A stretch of DNA of 64,000 nucleotides from Rothia sp. (in: high G+C Gram-positive bacteria) (GCF_030540545.1 NZ_JAUNVZ010000004.1:1-64000), one strand, 5' to 3'. Positions 18,435-26,872 are shown, counted from the first letter of the stretch. Made by a program: numbers and translations. The notes: generated from the letters alone by a model not told the origin.

Positions 18435-19982
18435 TTAGCGAGCGGCCTTTGCCTTACGCTGAGCAGCGGCAGCATCACGCTCAGCCCAGAACTCGCGAGT
18501 GGTCACATCATCAGTGCCATCCCACGCCGCAAGGTTTTCAATCTCGGGCATATCCGATGCCTGGAAAATAGGTTCCAGACCATTCTTGCGCTGATCCTCG
18601 TAATTCTTCAGGACCTTCACCACGGTACCGGTCATAGCCAGCACAGCAATCAGGTTCACAATCACCATGCCACCATTGAGCAGATCCGCAAGGGTCCACA
18701 CCAGATCCAGCGAAGCAATCGCACCGAAGAACACAAAAGCCAACACCAGCACGCGCAGGGCCACCAGCGCCCAGGTGCGTTCGGTAACAAAACGAATATT
18801 GGACTCGGCGTAGTAGTAGTTACCGATCACCGAAGAGAACGCAAAGAGGAAAATCGCGATGGTTAGGAAGTGCACCGCCCAGGTGCCCAGCTGGCTTGCC
18901 AGAGCATCCTGAGTCAGACCCGCACCGCGGCTCTTATCGCCGTACACCGGGTTGGAGAGCAGCACAATAAAGGCGGTCACGGTGCAGACAATCATGGTGT
19001 CAAAGTACACGCCCAGAGTCTGCACATAACCCTGCTTTGCCGGGTGAGAAACGGTAGCGGTCGCACCAGCGTTGGGAGCGGTACCCATACCCGCCTCATT
19101 GGAGAGCAGGCCTCGCTTCATACCCCAGACAATCGCGCCAATAGCGCCACCGGTAACAAATTCCTTGATACCCAAAGCACCCTGGAAAATCATCAGCAGC
19201 ATCTCGGGAACCTTGGTGATATTCAAACCAATCACCAGTAGACCCAGCAGAATGTACAGCACAGCCATCACCGGAACCAGCCAACCGGTCACCGAAGAAA
19301 TAGTGCGAATACCGCCAAAAATAATAGCTGCGGTCAGAGCCACAACCACCAGGCCCACCAGAATACGGAAATCCATACCGTTGGTGCCGGTCACGCCAAT
19401 ATTGAAAGAGTTTGCGGTAGCCTCAACAATAGCGTTGGTCTGCACAGCGCAGAACACAAAACCGTACGTGATCACAATAAACGCCACGAAAATCAGACCC
19501 AGCCAGCGAGCCTTCAAACCGCGCTTCATGTAGTAGGCAGGACCACCAATATAGGAATCCTTACCGCGCTCCTTATAGAGCTGACCCAGCAGGGACTCGG
19601 CAAAAGCCGAGGCAGAACCCACGGTAGCCACAACCCACATCCAGAACACAGCACCCGGACCACCCATAGCAATAGCCACAGCCACGCCGGCAATATTACC
19701 GGTACCCACACGGGAGGCAGCAGAAACCGTAAAGGCGCGGAAAGCGGAAATGCTCTTCTCACCATTACGCTCGGTACCGGCAGGATCGGTCAGGGTGCGG
19801 AACATTTCAGGCAGGCCGCGCCACTGAATACCGCGCGTGCGAATCGTAATGTACAGGCCTGCCGCAATCAGGGCGTAGAACAGAAAATAGGTCCACAGGG
19901 AACCCTGGGCAATATCAATAACATCGGTCAGCGACGCAGTGCTGCTATTGATGCCCTCAATGACGGAAAGAAGTGAATCCAC
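18435..19982 (-). CDS. AGCS family Na+/alanine(glycine) symporter
   Basis: 515 residues, around ten helices. AGCS signature motifs are visible: SRVGTGNIAGVAVAIAMGGPGAVFWMW (about 91-117) and the GLLSNEAGMGTAPNA stretch (around 290-305). It takes up alanine or glycine with sodium. It starts at a GTG with AGGGG upstream. A GC-rich, hairpin-forming leader of about 130 nt precedes it, beyond the nhaA terminator, so it probably has its own promoter and RNA-level control. Confidence 0.92.
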   Translation of the reverse strand: MDSLLSVIEGINSSTASLTDVIDIAQGSLWTYFLFYALIAAGLYITIRTRGIQWRGLPEMFRTLTDPAGTERNGEKSISAFRAFTVSAASRVGTGNIAGVAVAIAMGGPGAVFWMWVVATVGSASAFAESLLGQLYKERGKDSYIGGPAYYMKRGLKARWLGLIFVAFIVITYGFVFCAVQTNAIVEATANSFNIGVTGTNGMDFRILVGLVVVALTAAIIFGGIRTISSVTGWLVPVMAVLYILLGLLVIGLNITKVPEMLLMIFQGALGIKEFVTGGAIGAIVWGMKRGLLSNEAGMGTAPNAGATATVSHPAKQGYVQTLGVYFDTMIVCTVTAFIVLLSNPVYGDKSRGAGLTQDALASQLGTWAVHFLTIAIFLFAFSSVIGNYYYAESNIRFVTERTWALVALRVLVLAFVFFGAIASLDLVWTLADLLNGGMVIVNLIAVLAMTGTVVKVLKNYEDQRKNGLEPIFQASDMPEIENLAAWDGTDDVTTREFWAERDAAAAQRKAKAAR

Positions 19983-19999
19983 TCTGCCCCTAACGTTAA

Positions 20000-20140
20000 A
20001 TATGCAACGCCTCCTAAGAGTTCCCGGTCTGTGGGCGGGAAGCAGGAGGCTGCAATGACTTATCGGCGCCCGGCGGGGATCTGCCCGCTCGTGGCTCCGA
20101 CCGGGCGTAATGCCCGCAAGAACTTAGCATCTATTGTGCG
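20000..20140 (-). promoter_or_regulatory. candidate structured mRNA leader of the AGCS gene
   Basis: Between the nhaA terminator and the AGCS start the minus strand can form several helices: CGGGC/GCCCG (20102-20106 with 20112-20116), TTCCCG/CGGGAA (20021-20026 with 20036-20041), and a 7-bp pairing of AGGAGGC with GCCTCCT (20009-20015 with 20044-20050). A GCCCGG/CCGGGC helix could enclose another hairpin. I could not match it to a riboswitch class I know; it lacks the glycine aptamer core. Confidence 0.45.
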
Positions 20141-20143
20141 GGT

Positions 20144-20172
20144 AAAAAGATGCCCCCGGCAACCGCCGGGGG
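20144..20172 (-). terminator. terminator of nhaA
   Basis: CCCCCGGC/GCCGGGGG stem with a GGTT loop followed, on the minus strand, by CATCTTTTT. Confidence 0.85.
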
Positions 20173-20199
20173 ACACTTTTGGATATTTGTAACGAATAA

Positions 20200-21555
20200 T
20201 TAACCTTCACCAGGCTTAGATTCGAAGACATCCGGGATGCCATTCTCATCCTCGTCAACGCTCTCCTTCAGAGCAATAGCGCGGTAATGCTTATTGCGCG
20301 CAGAGAGCAGGGCAGCGCCCAAAATAGCCGCGGTAATGGAACCGACCAGAATCGCGATCTTCGCATCCTCGGTGTGGGCAGAACCGGCGGGGAAAGATAG
20401 CTCAGCAACCAGCAGCGAGACAGTAAAACCAATACCGCCGGTCACCGCCAAACCAATTACATCAATCCAGGCAACATCCGGGTCAAGATTCGCACCCTTA
20501 AAGCGAGTCACCAGCCAGGTGGTACCCGAAATACCAATGGTCTTACCCAGCACGAGAGCCAGCACAATACCCACAGCTACCGAATCGCTCAGGGCACGAC
20601 CCAGACCCTCAAAACCGCCCACCGTCACGCCGGCAGAGAAGAATGCAAAGACAGGCACGCAGAAACCGGTGGAGAGGGGACGGAAACGATGCTCCAGGGC
20701 CTCGGCAAGACCCGTCTCGGAACCGGCAGCCTCAGAACGCTGATTGTGAATCACCGGCACGCAGAAGCCCAGCACCACACCCGCAATGGTCGCGTGAATA
20801 CCCGACTCCATAAAGAGCGCCCAGGTCAGCACACCCAGGGGCAGCAGAATAAACCACGCCGCGGGGGTGCGCAGGTGGAACATCGTCTCATAGCGGTGAG
20901 TCAGCCACGCAAAAAGAGCAATAGGAATAATAGCCAGCAGCAGATACTCACCGTGGAAATTATTGGTGTAGAAGATCGCAATAATGCAGATAGCAATCAG
21001 ATCATCCACCACCGCCAGAGTCAGTAAAAACAGACGCAGAGCCGAGGGAAGGAAAGTACCTACACCCGCAAGAACCGCCACAGCAAAGGCAATATCGGTC
21101 GCGGTAGGAATAGCCCAACCGTGAATAGCGCTCGCATTGGAGGCATTAATAATCGCGTAAATAATCGCCGGAACCGCCACACCGCCGGCAGCTGCCGCCA
21201 CCGGCACAATAGCGGTGCTGGGGGAGCGCAGATCGCCAATGACGAATTCCTTCTTCAGCTCCAAACCGGTGAGGAAGAAGAACACAGCCAGCAGACCGTC
21301 CGCCGCGAAATGACCCACGCTCATATGCAGATGCTCAAAACCGGGGATATGAATCGGAATCAGAGCATCGCGTGCAGCAAAATAGCTATCGGCAAAGGGA
21401 GTATTGGCCCAAATAATAGCCAGAGCCGTTGCAGCTAGCAGAATAAAACCGCCGACGGACTCATTGCGTAGAATTTCGGTGACGCGCTTGGATTCGGCGT
21501 AGGAGCCGCGGGAGAGAACAGTATTGGGGGCGTTGGGGGTTGAAGTGTTGGTCAT
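20200..21555 (-). CDS. nhaA: Na+/H+ antiporter NhaA
   Basis: 451 residues, about 12 helices. NhaA hallmarks: [40 protein letters not shown] and [20 protein letters not shown] with the paired aspartates of the ion site. It expels sodium using the proton gradient and so complements the sodium-coupled symporter downstream. The C-terminal extension is acidic. AGAGGA precedes the ATG. Confidence 0.95.
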   Translation of the reverse strand: MTNTSTPNAPNTVLSRGSYAESKRVTEILRNESVGGFILLAATALAIIWANTPFADSYFAARDALIPIHIPGFEHLHMSVGHFAADGLLAVFFFLTGLELKKEFVIGDLRSPSTAIVPVAAAAGGVAVPAIIYAIINASNASAIHGWAIPTATDIAFAVAVLAGVGTFLPSALRLFLLTLAVVDDLIAICIIAIFYTNNFHGEYLLLAIIPIALFAWLTHRYETMFHLRTPAAWFILLPLGVLTWALFMESGIHATIAGVVLGFCVPVIHNQRSEAAGSETGLAEALEHRFRPLSTGFCVPVFAFFSAGVTVGGFEGLGRALSDSVAVGIVLALVLGKTIGISGTTWLVTRFKGANLDPDVAWIDVIGLAVTGGIGFTVSLLVAELSFPAGSAHTEDAKIAILVGSITAAILGAALLSARNKHYRAIALKESVDEDENGIPDVFESKPGEG

Positions 21556-21663
21556 AAATCCTCTTATCTCTTAAATTCCAGTGTACCGCCGCGTGTAGCG
21601 CTGAGGATAGAAGAGCAGCCAGCGGGTGCACTAGGTGGACATCTGAGTCGGAGGATCGAGGCA

Positions 21664-21707
21664 TAAAAATATGGGCGGTCGGTACCTAAAGCACCGACCG
21701 CCCATAT
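21664..21707 (-). terminator. terminator of the ferritin gene
   Basis: A 13-bp stem (ATGGGCGGTCGGT with its complement, 21671-21683 and 21693-21705) is followed on the minus strand by ATTTTT. Confidence 0.85.
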
Positions 21708-21733
21708 CTGTGCAGTCTTAGAGACTATAAGAA

Positions 21734-22258
21734 TTACTCACCTGCAGCTGCGGGAGCGGAATCATCGCTACCGTGGTTCTCATCCAGCTCGCGAGCAACG
21801 TAGTTCTCGATGTCGAAGAGGTTGCCATTAGCGCGCTTAACGATGGTAACCAGGGTCTCCATGGAAGCAACTTCCTCAACCTGCTCCTTGAGGAACCACA
21901 GCATGAACTGCTCACCCAGGGGGTAAGACTCGCTGCGTGCAGCTGCGAAGATAGCCTCGATCTGGCTGGTCACCAGCTTCTCCTGTGCCAGGGACATGTC
22001 AACGATTTCCTGAACGTCCTGGAAGTCGTTCTTCACAGCGCCGATTGCGGGGATCTGAACCTTGTGGCCGCGGTCGAGCTGGTACTGAACCATCATCAGT
22101 GCGTGGCCGCGCTCTTCCATTGCCTGGCGGTAGAAGTGACGTGCCAGCTGGGGCAGGTCCTCGGAGTCCAGCCAGATAGCCATTGCCAGGTACTGGTGGG
22201 ATGCGGTGAATTCGTGGCCGATCTGTTCGGTCAGCAGTTCGTAGAAAGTCTTAGTCAT
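21734..22258 (-). CDS. ftn: ferritin
   Basis: 174 residues from the ATG at 22258, preceded by AAGGAGA. A four-helix ferritin with diiron residues in EQIGHEFTASHQY (helix A) and MEERGHALMMV (helix B) and a long C-terminal helix with EQVEEVASM. It oxidises and stores iron as a 24-mer. The tail is acidic and Ala/Ser-rich. The frame extends 19 codons further upstream but the ribosome-binding site supports this start. The promoter region carries a perfect GACACG dyad. Confidence 0.93.
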   Translation of the reverse strand: MTKTFYELLTEQIGHEFTASHQYLAMAIWLDSEDLPQLARHFYRQAMEERGHALMMVQYQLDRGHKVQIPAIGAVKNDFQDVQEIVDMSLAQEKLVTSQIEAIFAAARSESYPLGEQFMLWFLKEQVEEVASMETLVTIVKRANGNLFDIENYVARELDENHGSDDSAPAAAGE

Positions 22259-22300
22259 GAGGATTTCTCCTTGGTTAGGCGGTGTAGGCACCGCGTGTAG

Positions 22301-22324
22301 TTTTATACGGGACACGCTCGTGTC
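22301..22324 (-). promoter_or_regulatory. candidate ftn promoter with operator dyad
   Basis: On the minus strand a TATAAA box (plus 22301-22306) lies next to a 14-bp dyad GACACGAGCGTGTC (22311-22324) in the position of the -35/spacer. It could be an iron- or redox-regulator site; the divergence from known DtxR/IdeR boxes makes the regulator unknown. Confidence 0.4.
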
Positions 22325-22443
22325 GCGTTCTGTTATCTATCCTAAAGGGTGAAAATCGGCTTGTATAGACAGAAAAGGCTAATCTTGAACACCGCTTAGG
22401 TTGCGCCCAAGCTTTGCCTTGGGCTGTCCTAGAGCTAAAGAGA

Positions 22444-22471
22444 GGGCACCCAAAGCTTAGTTTGGGTGCCC
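22444..22471 (-). terminator. terminator-like hairpin behind the MarR gene
   Basis: GGGCACCCAAA (22444-22454) pairs with TTTGGGTGCCC (22461-22471). A second hairpin (22405-22424) lies further on. No strong U-tract. Confidence 0.6.
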
Positions 22472-22527
22472 ACAACTATATTCACTGTTCTATGCGGTGT
22501 TCCCAATCCTAGGATTCGCGCTCGCTC

Positions 22528-23136
22528 TTATGAATCGGCATGCTCCCGTTTGGTATCACCGTAAGTCCCGCGCATCAAGCTATCAATGGAAATAACCTGG
22601 GAAGGAGTATCACCCAGCACGCTGGTACCAATTTCCTGCAGAGAATGCACCTGCTCTGGGGTAAGGTGGTCGAAAATCTGACGGCGCACCTCGCGCACAT
22701 GCCCGGGAGCTGTCTGCTGAACCTTCTGCAGACCCGCCTTGAGTAGGAAGCAGATGCTCACGCGGCGATCGCTGGGGCTGGGCTCGCGGCGCACCAAGTC
22801 ATCCTTTTCCAGGCGGGTCACCACGCGGGATAGGCGTGCCGGCAGGGTATTAGTGGCGGTTGCCAGCTCAGTCATGGTCAGTGAATGGGTGGGAGATTCT
22901 GAGAGCATTGCCAGAACCATATATTCAACAAAGCTTAGACCGGAGTCTTTTTGGAGCTGAACCTCCAGCTGACGGGTGAGGTTGAAAATAATGGAGCTAA
23001 GGAAAAGCCAGGCTTCGCGTTCTTCGGAGTTGAGCCAGGGTGTGGTTTCCTCGCCCTGCTGCTGCGCAGGGTCGGGTGTGGTTGGTTGAGCGGAAATGAG
23101 AGTGCCTTCCGTGGATGCAATATGTGTACAGCTCAC
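22528..23136 (-). CDS. MarR-family transcriptional regulator
   Basis: 202 residues. A winged helix covers about 60-165: VEYMVLAMLSES...TMTELATATNTLPARLSRVVTRLEKDDLVRREPSPSDRRV, a textbook MarR DNA-binding segment. The N-terminal 35 residues are Gln/Pro/Thr-rich and may be an over-long start; an internal start is possible. MarR proteins repress drug or oxidative-stress genes. No target gene is adjacent and divergent except across the 1.4-kb gene-free region that precedes sodA. Confidence 0.88.
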   Translation of the reverse strand: MSCTHIASTEGTLISAQPTTPDPAQQQGEETTPWLNSEEREAWLFLSSIIFNLTRQLEVQLQKDSGLSFVEYMVLAMLSESPTHSLTMTELATATNTLPARLSRVVTRLEKDDLVRREPSPSDRRVSICFLLKAGLQKVQQTAPGHVREVRRQIFDHLTPEQVHSLQEIGTSVLGDTPSQVISIDSLMRGTYGDTKREHADS

Positions 23137-23404
23137 TACTTTACTAGAGAGGGGGTCGAAAAGCTTTATTTGGAAAGTAAAATGTGGGCATTAACGCGCC
23201 TGCGTGTATCAACCCTGAGGCGATGTCTTAAGGGGCTTTAAAGCTCGACTTGATGGTTTGGTGATAGACACCCAGGAAAGTCGAAGAAAAAATTGGTACG
23301 CTCTGATGCCCCTCTCGTTAGATTTCCGCAAGATCTATAACGAGTATTTTAGGTGATGTGTGTCATAAAAATGGGTGGATTTTGGGTGCTGGGGAGGTGG
23401 ATCG

Positions 23405-23530
23405 AGGTGGGTTTCGAAAAAATTTTAGAAATTTTTGGGGGAAAATCCGTGAAAAACCGGGGTTTTGCAACCTGTGGAGGGTGATAAATCCAAATATAAC
23501 GAAATTCTTACGAAAATTTTAGAAAAAGTA
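23405..23530. repeat. AT-rich stretch with 13-mer direct repeats
   Basis: AAAATTTTAGAAA occurs perfectly at 23419-23431 and 23513-23525, within the most AT-rich stretch of this region. Such AT-rich 13-mers are typical of origin unwinding elements. The assignment as an unwinding element is inference. Confidence 0.5.
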
Positions 23531-23541
23531 CCATTTGGGGT

Positions 23542-23569
23542 TTGCGTAAGCTTCAATCTCGTGTATAGT
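23542..23569 (+). promoter_or_regulatory. sigma-70-like promoter of the structured RNA
   Basis: TTGCGT (23542-23547) and TATAGT (23564-23569) are separated by 16 nt. Transcription would start near 23576. Confidence 0.5.
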
Positions 23570-23575
23570 TGTATG

Positions 23576-23748
23576 CATACGGGGTCGAAAGGAAGCCCGC
23601 GGGGCGAGACCGGAAGCTCAAACCGAATGGGTTCGACTCTCTATTTATCGGTGATTGTTGTCGGTGTACGAGTAACTCGTATCTCTACCGACAAATTGTG
23701 CGGTACGGATGTAGTTCGTGGTTGGGTTGCATCCGTACCGTATCTTTT
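23576..23748 (+). ncRNA. candidate structured non-coding RNA, class unknown
   Basis: Three consecutive helices are visible: a domain closed by GGGTCGAA with TTCGACTC (23583-23590 and about 23631-23638), an imperfect hairpin with TGTCGGT/ACCGACA ends (23659-23693), and a CGGTACGGAT/ATCCGTACCG hairpin (23701-23740) followed by TCTTTTT. The last looks like an intrinsic terminator. ATACGG at the 5' end could alternatively pair with CCGTAT at the 3' end. A promoter-like sequence lies just upstream. I do not recognise 6S, SRP, tmRNA or RNase P RNA in it. Confidence 0.5.
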
Positions 23749-23780
23749 TATCCTATATTGCGAAGTATCATACTCACTCC

Positions 23781-23815
23781 AAGGACCTGCTAGAGAATGC
23801 AGGTCCTTACTCTTT
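23781..23815 (+). terminator. terminator-like hairpin
   Basis: AAGGACCTGC pairs perfectly with GCAGGTCCTT across an 8-nt loop and is followed by ACTCTTT. Confidence 0.6.
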
Positions 23816-23835
23816 AACTGCATAGAATCTCTAAC

Positions 23836-23877
23836 CCCGCGAGGTGCCCCACTGTCTGGAGCTTCGCGGGGCTTTTG
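23836..23877 (+). terminator. terminator-like hairpin
   Basis: CCCCGCGA pairs with TCGCGGGG and is followed by CTTTTGT. It is the third terminator-like hairpin within 180 bp, insulating the region to the right from upstream transcription. Confidence 0.65.
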
Positions 23878-23925
23878 TGTATTCAAGGAGATCTGCCCGA
23901 GTATGTCCGGGGTGGGAGGCGATGG

Positions 23926-24447
23926 TTGTCCACAGGAGTTATCCACATTGTGGAGAAGTATGAGTAATGTGGAAAACTATACAGATTCGGGCTGGGGGAC
24001 CGTATGGTCTGGTGTCTGAGCGGGTGAAATTTCTTGTAATTACAGAAAACTTCGACTTAAAAGAGAAGAATCGTTCTGGAGGGGCACCCCATGTGCGAGG
24101 GAGCGATGAGCGCCGTGAAGCGGGATTTTAAGCCGCTATAGTGCACAGCTGTGGAAAAGTGCATACACAGCAGGTGGATTAAAGACGTGGATTGCGCCCT
24201 TCGTGAAGGGTTTGCGGGGCACATTTTCCTCTGCATGGGCTCTTAATGGGTGTGCGGCAATGGCTTGGGTGCGCTGCCAGTCCACATAATAGTAAGTTTT
24301 CCACAGGACTTATCCACACTGTGGAGAAACTACATGCATGTGATTATTCCGCTCTAAAGCCCGGAAAATCAAGGCGGGGCAAGGAAGTCCACAGCCTTAT
24401 ATACATCTGTGGAAAACTTCTGTGTATATTGTGCACATCCATCCACA
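23926..24447. other. DnaA-box cluster, origin- or datA-like
   Basis: Nine-mers matching or close to TTATCCACA: TTGTCCACA 23926, TTATCCACA 23939, minus-strand TTCTCCACA 23949, minus-strand TTTTCCACA 23968, 24150 and 24408, TTTTCCACA 24297, TTATCCACA 24310, minus-strand TTCTCCACA 24320, plus weaker boxes at 24278, 24385 and 24439. A 32-bp block of three boxes occurs twice (23926-23957 and 24297-24328) with 3 mismatches. The density is far above chance. No dnaA or dnaN lies in the window. Confidence 0.7.
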
Positions 24448-24572
24448 GCACCCCGAGGGTCAAAAAACTACCTAAAAATCCTTCGCAAAAACTCCCCGAG
24501 CAGCAATGCTTTACCCCGAAAACGCTGGTACCCTTAAAACGAAGCCATTTATCAAGTGAAAGGGCACCTATC

Positions 24573-25202
24573 ATGGCAGAGAAGTACACTCTCCCCGACC
24601 TCCCCTACGATTACGCAGCACTGGAGCCGCACATCTCGGCACGCATTATGGAGCTGCACCACGATAAGCACCACGCAGCATACGTTGCCGGTGCAAACGC
24701 AGCCATCGCAGCCATGGAAGAAGCACACGAGACCGGTGCCTACGGCAATATCTCCAAGCTCTCCAAGGACCTGGCATTCAACCTGGGCGGTCACACCAAC
24801 CACTCCATCTTCTGGAACAACCTCTCCCCCGAGGGCGGCGACAAGCCCGTTGGTGAGCTGGCAGCAGCAATCGACGAGTTCTTCGGCTCCTTCGACGCAT
24901 TCCGCGAGCACTTCACCCAGGTCGCTATGACCATTCAGGGCTCCGGCTGGGCAATCCTGGCCTGGGACACCGTGGGTAAGCGCCTGATCATTGAGCAGCT
25001 CTACGATCAGCAGGGCAATATCTCCGTGGCACTGATCCCGCTGCTGCAGCTGGATATGTGGGAGCACGCATTCTACCTGGACTACCAGAACGTTAAGGGC
25101 GAGTACGTCAAGGCATTCTGGAACATCGTGAACTGGGCGGATGTGCAGGCACGCTTCGAGCGCGCAACCAGCCAGACCAAGGGTCTGATCATCCCCGAGT
25201 AA
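24573..25202 (+). CDS. sodA: superoxide dismutase, Mn/Fe family
   Basis: 209 residues from the ATG at 24573 (GAAAGGG 8 nt upstream); the open frame continues upstream without protein-like sequence. Metal ligands are His29 (MELHHDKHH), His77 (NHSIFW), Asp161 and His165 ([11 protein letters not shown]). The DQQG stretch near residue 147 favours manganese or cambialistic use. It dismutates superoxide in the cytoplasm. Strong terminator behind it. Confidence 0.96.
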   Translation: MAEKYTLPDLPYDYAALEPHISARIMELHHDKHHAAYVAGANAAIAAMEEAHETGAYGNISKLSKDLAFNLGGHTNHSIFWNNLSPEGGDKPVGELAAAIDEFFGSFDAFREHFTQVAMTIQGSGWAILAWDTVGKRLIIEQLYDQQGNISVALIPLLQLDMWEHAFYLDYQNVKGEYVKAFWNIVNWADVQARFERATSQTKGLIIPE

Positions 25203-25221
25203 TCCATAGCGATACTTAACC

Positions 25222-25255
25222 TTTAAGCCCCCGATAACACTATCGGGGGCTTAAA
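25222..25255 (+). terminator. terminator of sodA
   Basis: A 15-bp perfect stem (25222-25236 with 25241-25255) around ACAC. Another perfect hairpin (CCCCAAACTG, 25262-25284) follows directly. Confidence 0.85.
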
Positions 25256-25352
25256 GTTTGTCCCCAAACTGTGACAGTTTGGGGCTGAAAGTGTGAAACT
25301 TTGACAGTTTCATTCACGCTCTAGTCGCACTTTCACACCCTCACACAGTGGG

Positions 25353-25403
25353 TACAGCACAGCCCGGTGCACACATATATAGTGCGCACCGGGCTGTACT
25401 GTA
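25353..25403. terminator. terminator-like hairpin behind the NrtR-like gene
   Basis: ACAGCCCGGTGC pairs with GCACCGGGCTGT (arms within 25359-25397). It lies between the converging sodA and nrtR-like genes. Confidence 0.7.
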
Positions 25404-25409
25404 GAAATC

Positions 25410-26222
25410 TTAGAAGCTGGAGGCAGGGTCGCGGTACATACCCAGAGGGCCAGCATCCGCATAGGCCTGCGCATCATTGTAGCGGTACAGGCGCGGCGGG
25501 CGGTGACGGGTGCCCTCCACACGACGACCGGTATCAATAATCGACTTCGACGCCGCGATCTGACGGCGGAAATTCGCCGGATCCAGAGAACGACCCAGAA
25601 TCGCCTCGTACACCTCGCGCAGCTGCGCCAGAGTGAACTCCTCACCCAAGAAAGAGTGAGCAATACGCGAATACTCCACCTTATTGCGCAGGCGGTAGAG
25701 GGCGTACTCAACAATCTCATTGTGGTCAAAAGCCAGCTGCGGCAGCTCATCTACCGGGAACCAGCGAATATTCTCATGCACGCGAGTATTAGCAACCTCG
25801 GTCGCCGGAATAGAAGCCCAGTACACCACCGAGACCACACGCTCATGATCGGGACCCGGTGCGGGAATCTGAGCACCCTCGGCACGCAAATTACGGGACT
25901 CCGGGGTGCGGTACACATCGCCAAATGCGTACAGCTGCTCCAAATAACCCGGCTCCAGACCGGTCGCACGCTTCAGGGTCGAACCGGCAGCCTGTTCCAG
26001 GGAAAGATTAAAAGGCAGGGGACCGCCGGGCAGAGCCCACTGACCCTTATAGGGTTCACGCAGGCGGCGCACCAGGGGCAGCCACAGCACGGGAGGCTCG
26101 CCGTCCTCCTTCGGACGCAGCGCCAAAATCACGGTCGAAACCGCCAGGGACACCGAACTATGATCAGCTTCAGCCGATGCATCGTGGTGCTCTGCGGCGG
26201 TGGGGTCATACGGGGTGCTCAT
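25410..26222 (-). CDS. NrtR-type NUDIX regulator
   Basis: 270 residues. A NUDIX domain (about 25-175) is followed by a winged helix (about 185-250; FTLAQLREVYEAILGRSLDPANFRRQI), the layout of NrtR, which represses NAD-synthesis genes and senses ADP-ribose. The NUDIX box reads GGPLPFNLSLEQAAGSTLKRATG and lacks the REL-x-EE metal-binding core, so it is probably a sensor rather than an enzyme. No NAD gene is adjacent, so the targets lie elsewhere. Confidence 0.83.
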   Translation of the reverse strand: MSTPYDPTAAEHHDASAEADHSSVSLAVSTVILALRPKEDGEPPVLWLPLVRRLREPYKGQWALPGGPLPFNLSLEQAAGSTLKRATGLEPGYLEQLYAFGDVYRTPESRNLRAEGAQIPAPGPDHERVVSVVYWASIPATEVANTRVHENIRWFPVDELPQLAFDHNEIVEYALYRLRNKVEYSRIAHSFLGEEFTLAQLREVYEAILGRSLDPANFRRQIAASKSIIDTGRRVEGTRHRPPRLYRYNDAQAYADAGPLGMYRDPASSF

Positions 26223-26375
26223 GTTAGCTCCAGCCGGTTGAAATGTGCATGATACATACCCATTTTAGGGGCTAGGCGCCCTAGAAACTAATAAGGGAAA
26301 CCACGGTACCCCTTAGCTTGCGCAGAAGCGAAGAAATACCGTGGTTTCCCAAAAACATAGGGTCACAATGACAAA

Positions 26376-26696
26376 TTAATCAATCTGCAGCTCACCCATA
26401 GCATCCCAGCCCTCGCCCTCAATCACGCGAGAAATAATACGCGGGGTCTCGCGCAGCATAGGACGCATAGTTTCCATCGCCTGAGCAAAATGCTTACTGG
26501 TCACATGAGCCTCGGCGGCGTTATTCTCAAAAGCCTCCACCAGCACAAACTCATTCGGATCCTTCACGCTGCGGGACCACTCGAAGAACTTATTGCCCTC
26601 CTCCGCCAGGGTCGCCTCGGTAAAGGACGCGGTACGCTCAATCCACTCATCGGCAAACTTGGGCTTAACGGGGAACTTCACCACAATAAAAATCAT
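26376..26696 (-). CDS. YgiN/ABM-type monooxygenase-like protein
   Basis: 106 residues from the ATG at 26696 (CTGGAG upstream). It fits the dimeric ferredoxin-like ABM fold: an N-terminal strand MIFIVVKFPVKP, EEGNKFFEWSRSVKDPNEFVLVEAFEN, then HVTSKHFAQAMETM. The HxxSxHF motif is typical of putative quinol monooxygenases. Its biological substrate is unknown. It is divergent from an efflux pump gene, with a dyad in the shared promoter region. Confidence 0.85.
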   Translation of the reverse strand: MIFIVVKFPVKPKFADEWIERTASFTEATLAEEGNKFFEWSRSVKDPNEFVLVEAFENNAAEAHVTSKHFAQAMETMRPMLRETPRIISRVIEGEGWDAMGELQID

Positions 26697-26757
26697 TGTT
26701 ACTCCAGAAGATACAATAGCTAGCTTCTCTATATTAGAGCCCGCCCGCCCCACTTGC

Positions 26758-26774
26758 TATAGTGGAATACTATA
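26758..26774. promoter_or_regulatory. candidate operator between divergent genes
   Basis: TATAGT-GGAAT-ACTATA inverted repeat (26758-26774) lies in the intergenic region shared by the ABM gene and the MFS pump. Could bind a regulator of both. No regulator gene is adjacent. Confidence 0.35.
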
Positions 26775-26872
26775 TCGAGGGCTTGGTATAAGCCCCGCGA
26801 CCTCGCGTTGTGGGCGGATTAGCGCACTCTCCCCCGCAACAGAAGCGACATACGACGCGCCAATACACAAAC

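Larger units (their letters stand above)
23137..24572. other. 1.4-kb gene-free region, origin-like
   Basis: No convincing gene. It contains, in order: AT-rich DNA with a 13-bp direct repeat, a promoter-like sequence and a probable structured RNA with terminator, two further terminator hairpins, and a cluster of DnaA-box-like 9-mers up to the sodA leader. Minus-strand genes occupy the left side (7.8-23.1 kb) and sodA runs plus on the right. Confidence 0.6.

Noticed and set aside
20000-20140. Glycine riboswitch before the AGCS symporter
   Set aside because: The conserved glycine aptamer core was not found; kept only as an unclassified structured leader.
23576-23748. 6S, SRP, tmRNA or RNase P RNA
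   Set aside because: None of the conserved cores I know for these RNAs is visible in the folded region.
23465-24019. 184-codon plus-strand open frame across the structured RNA
   Set aside because: The frame runs through terminator-like hairpins and DnaA boxes; its Cys/Ser/Arg-rich translation looks non-protein.
24246-24572. N-terminal extension of sodA
   Set aside because: The extra 109 residues run through the DnaA boxes, while SOD homology begins exactly at the ATG at 24573, which has a ribosome-binding site.
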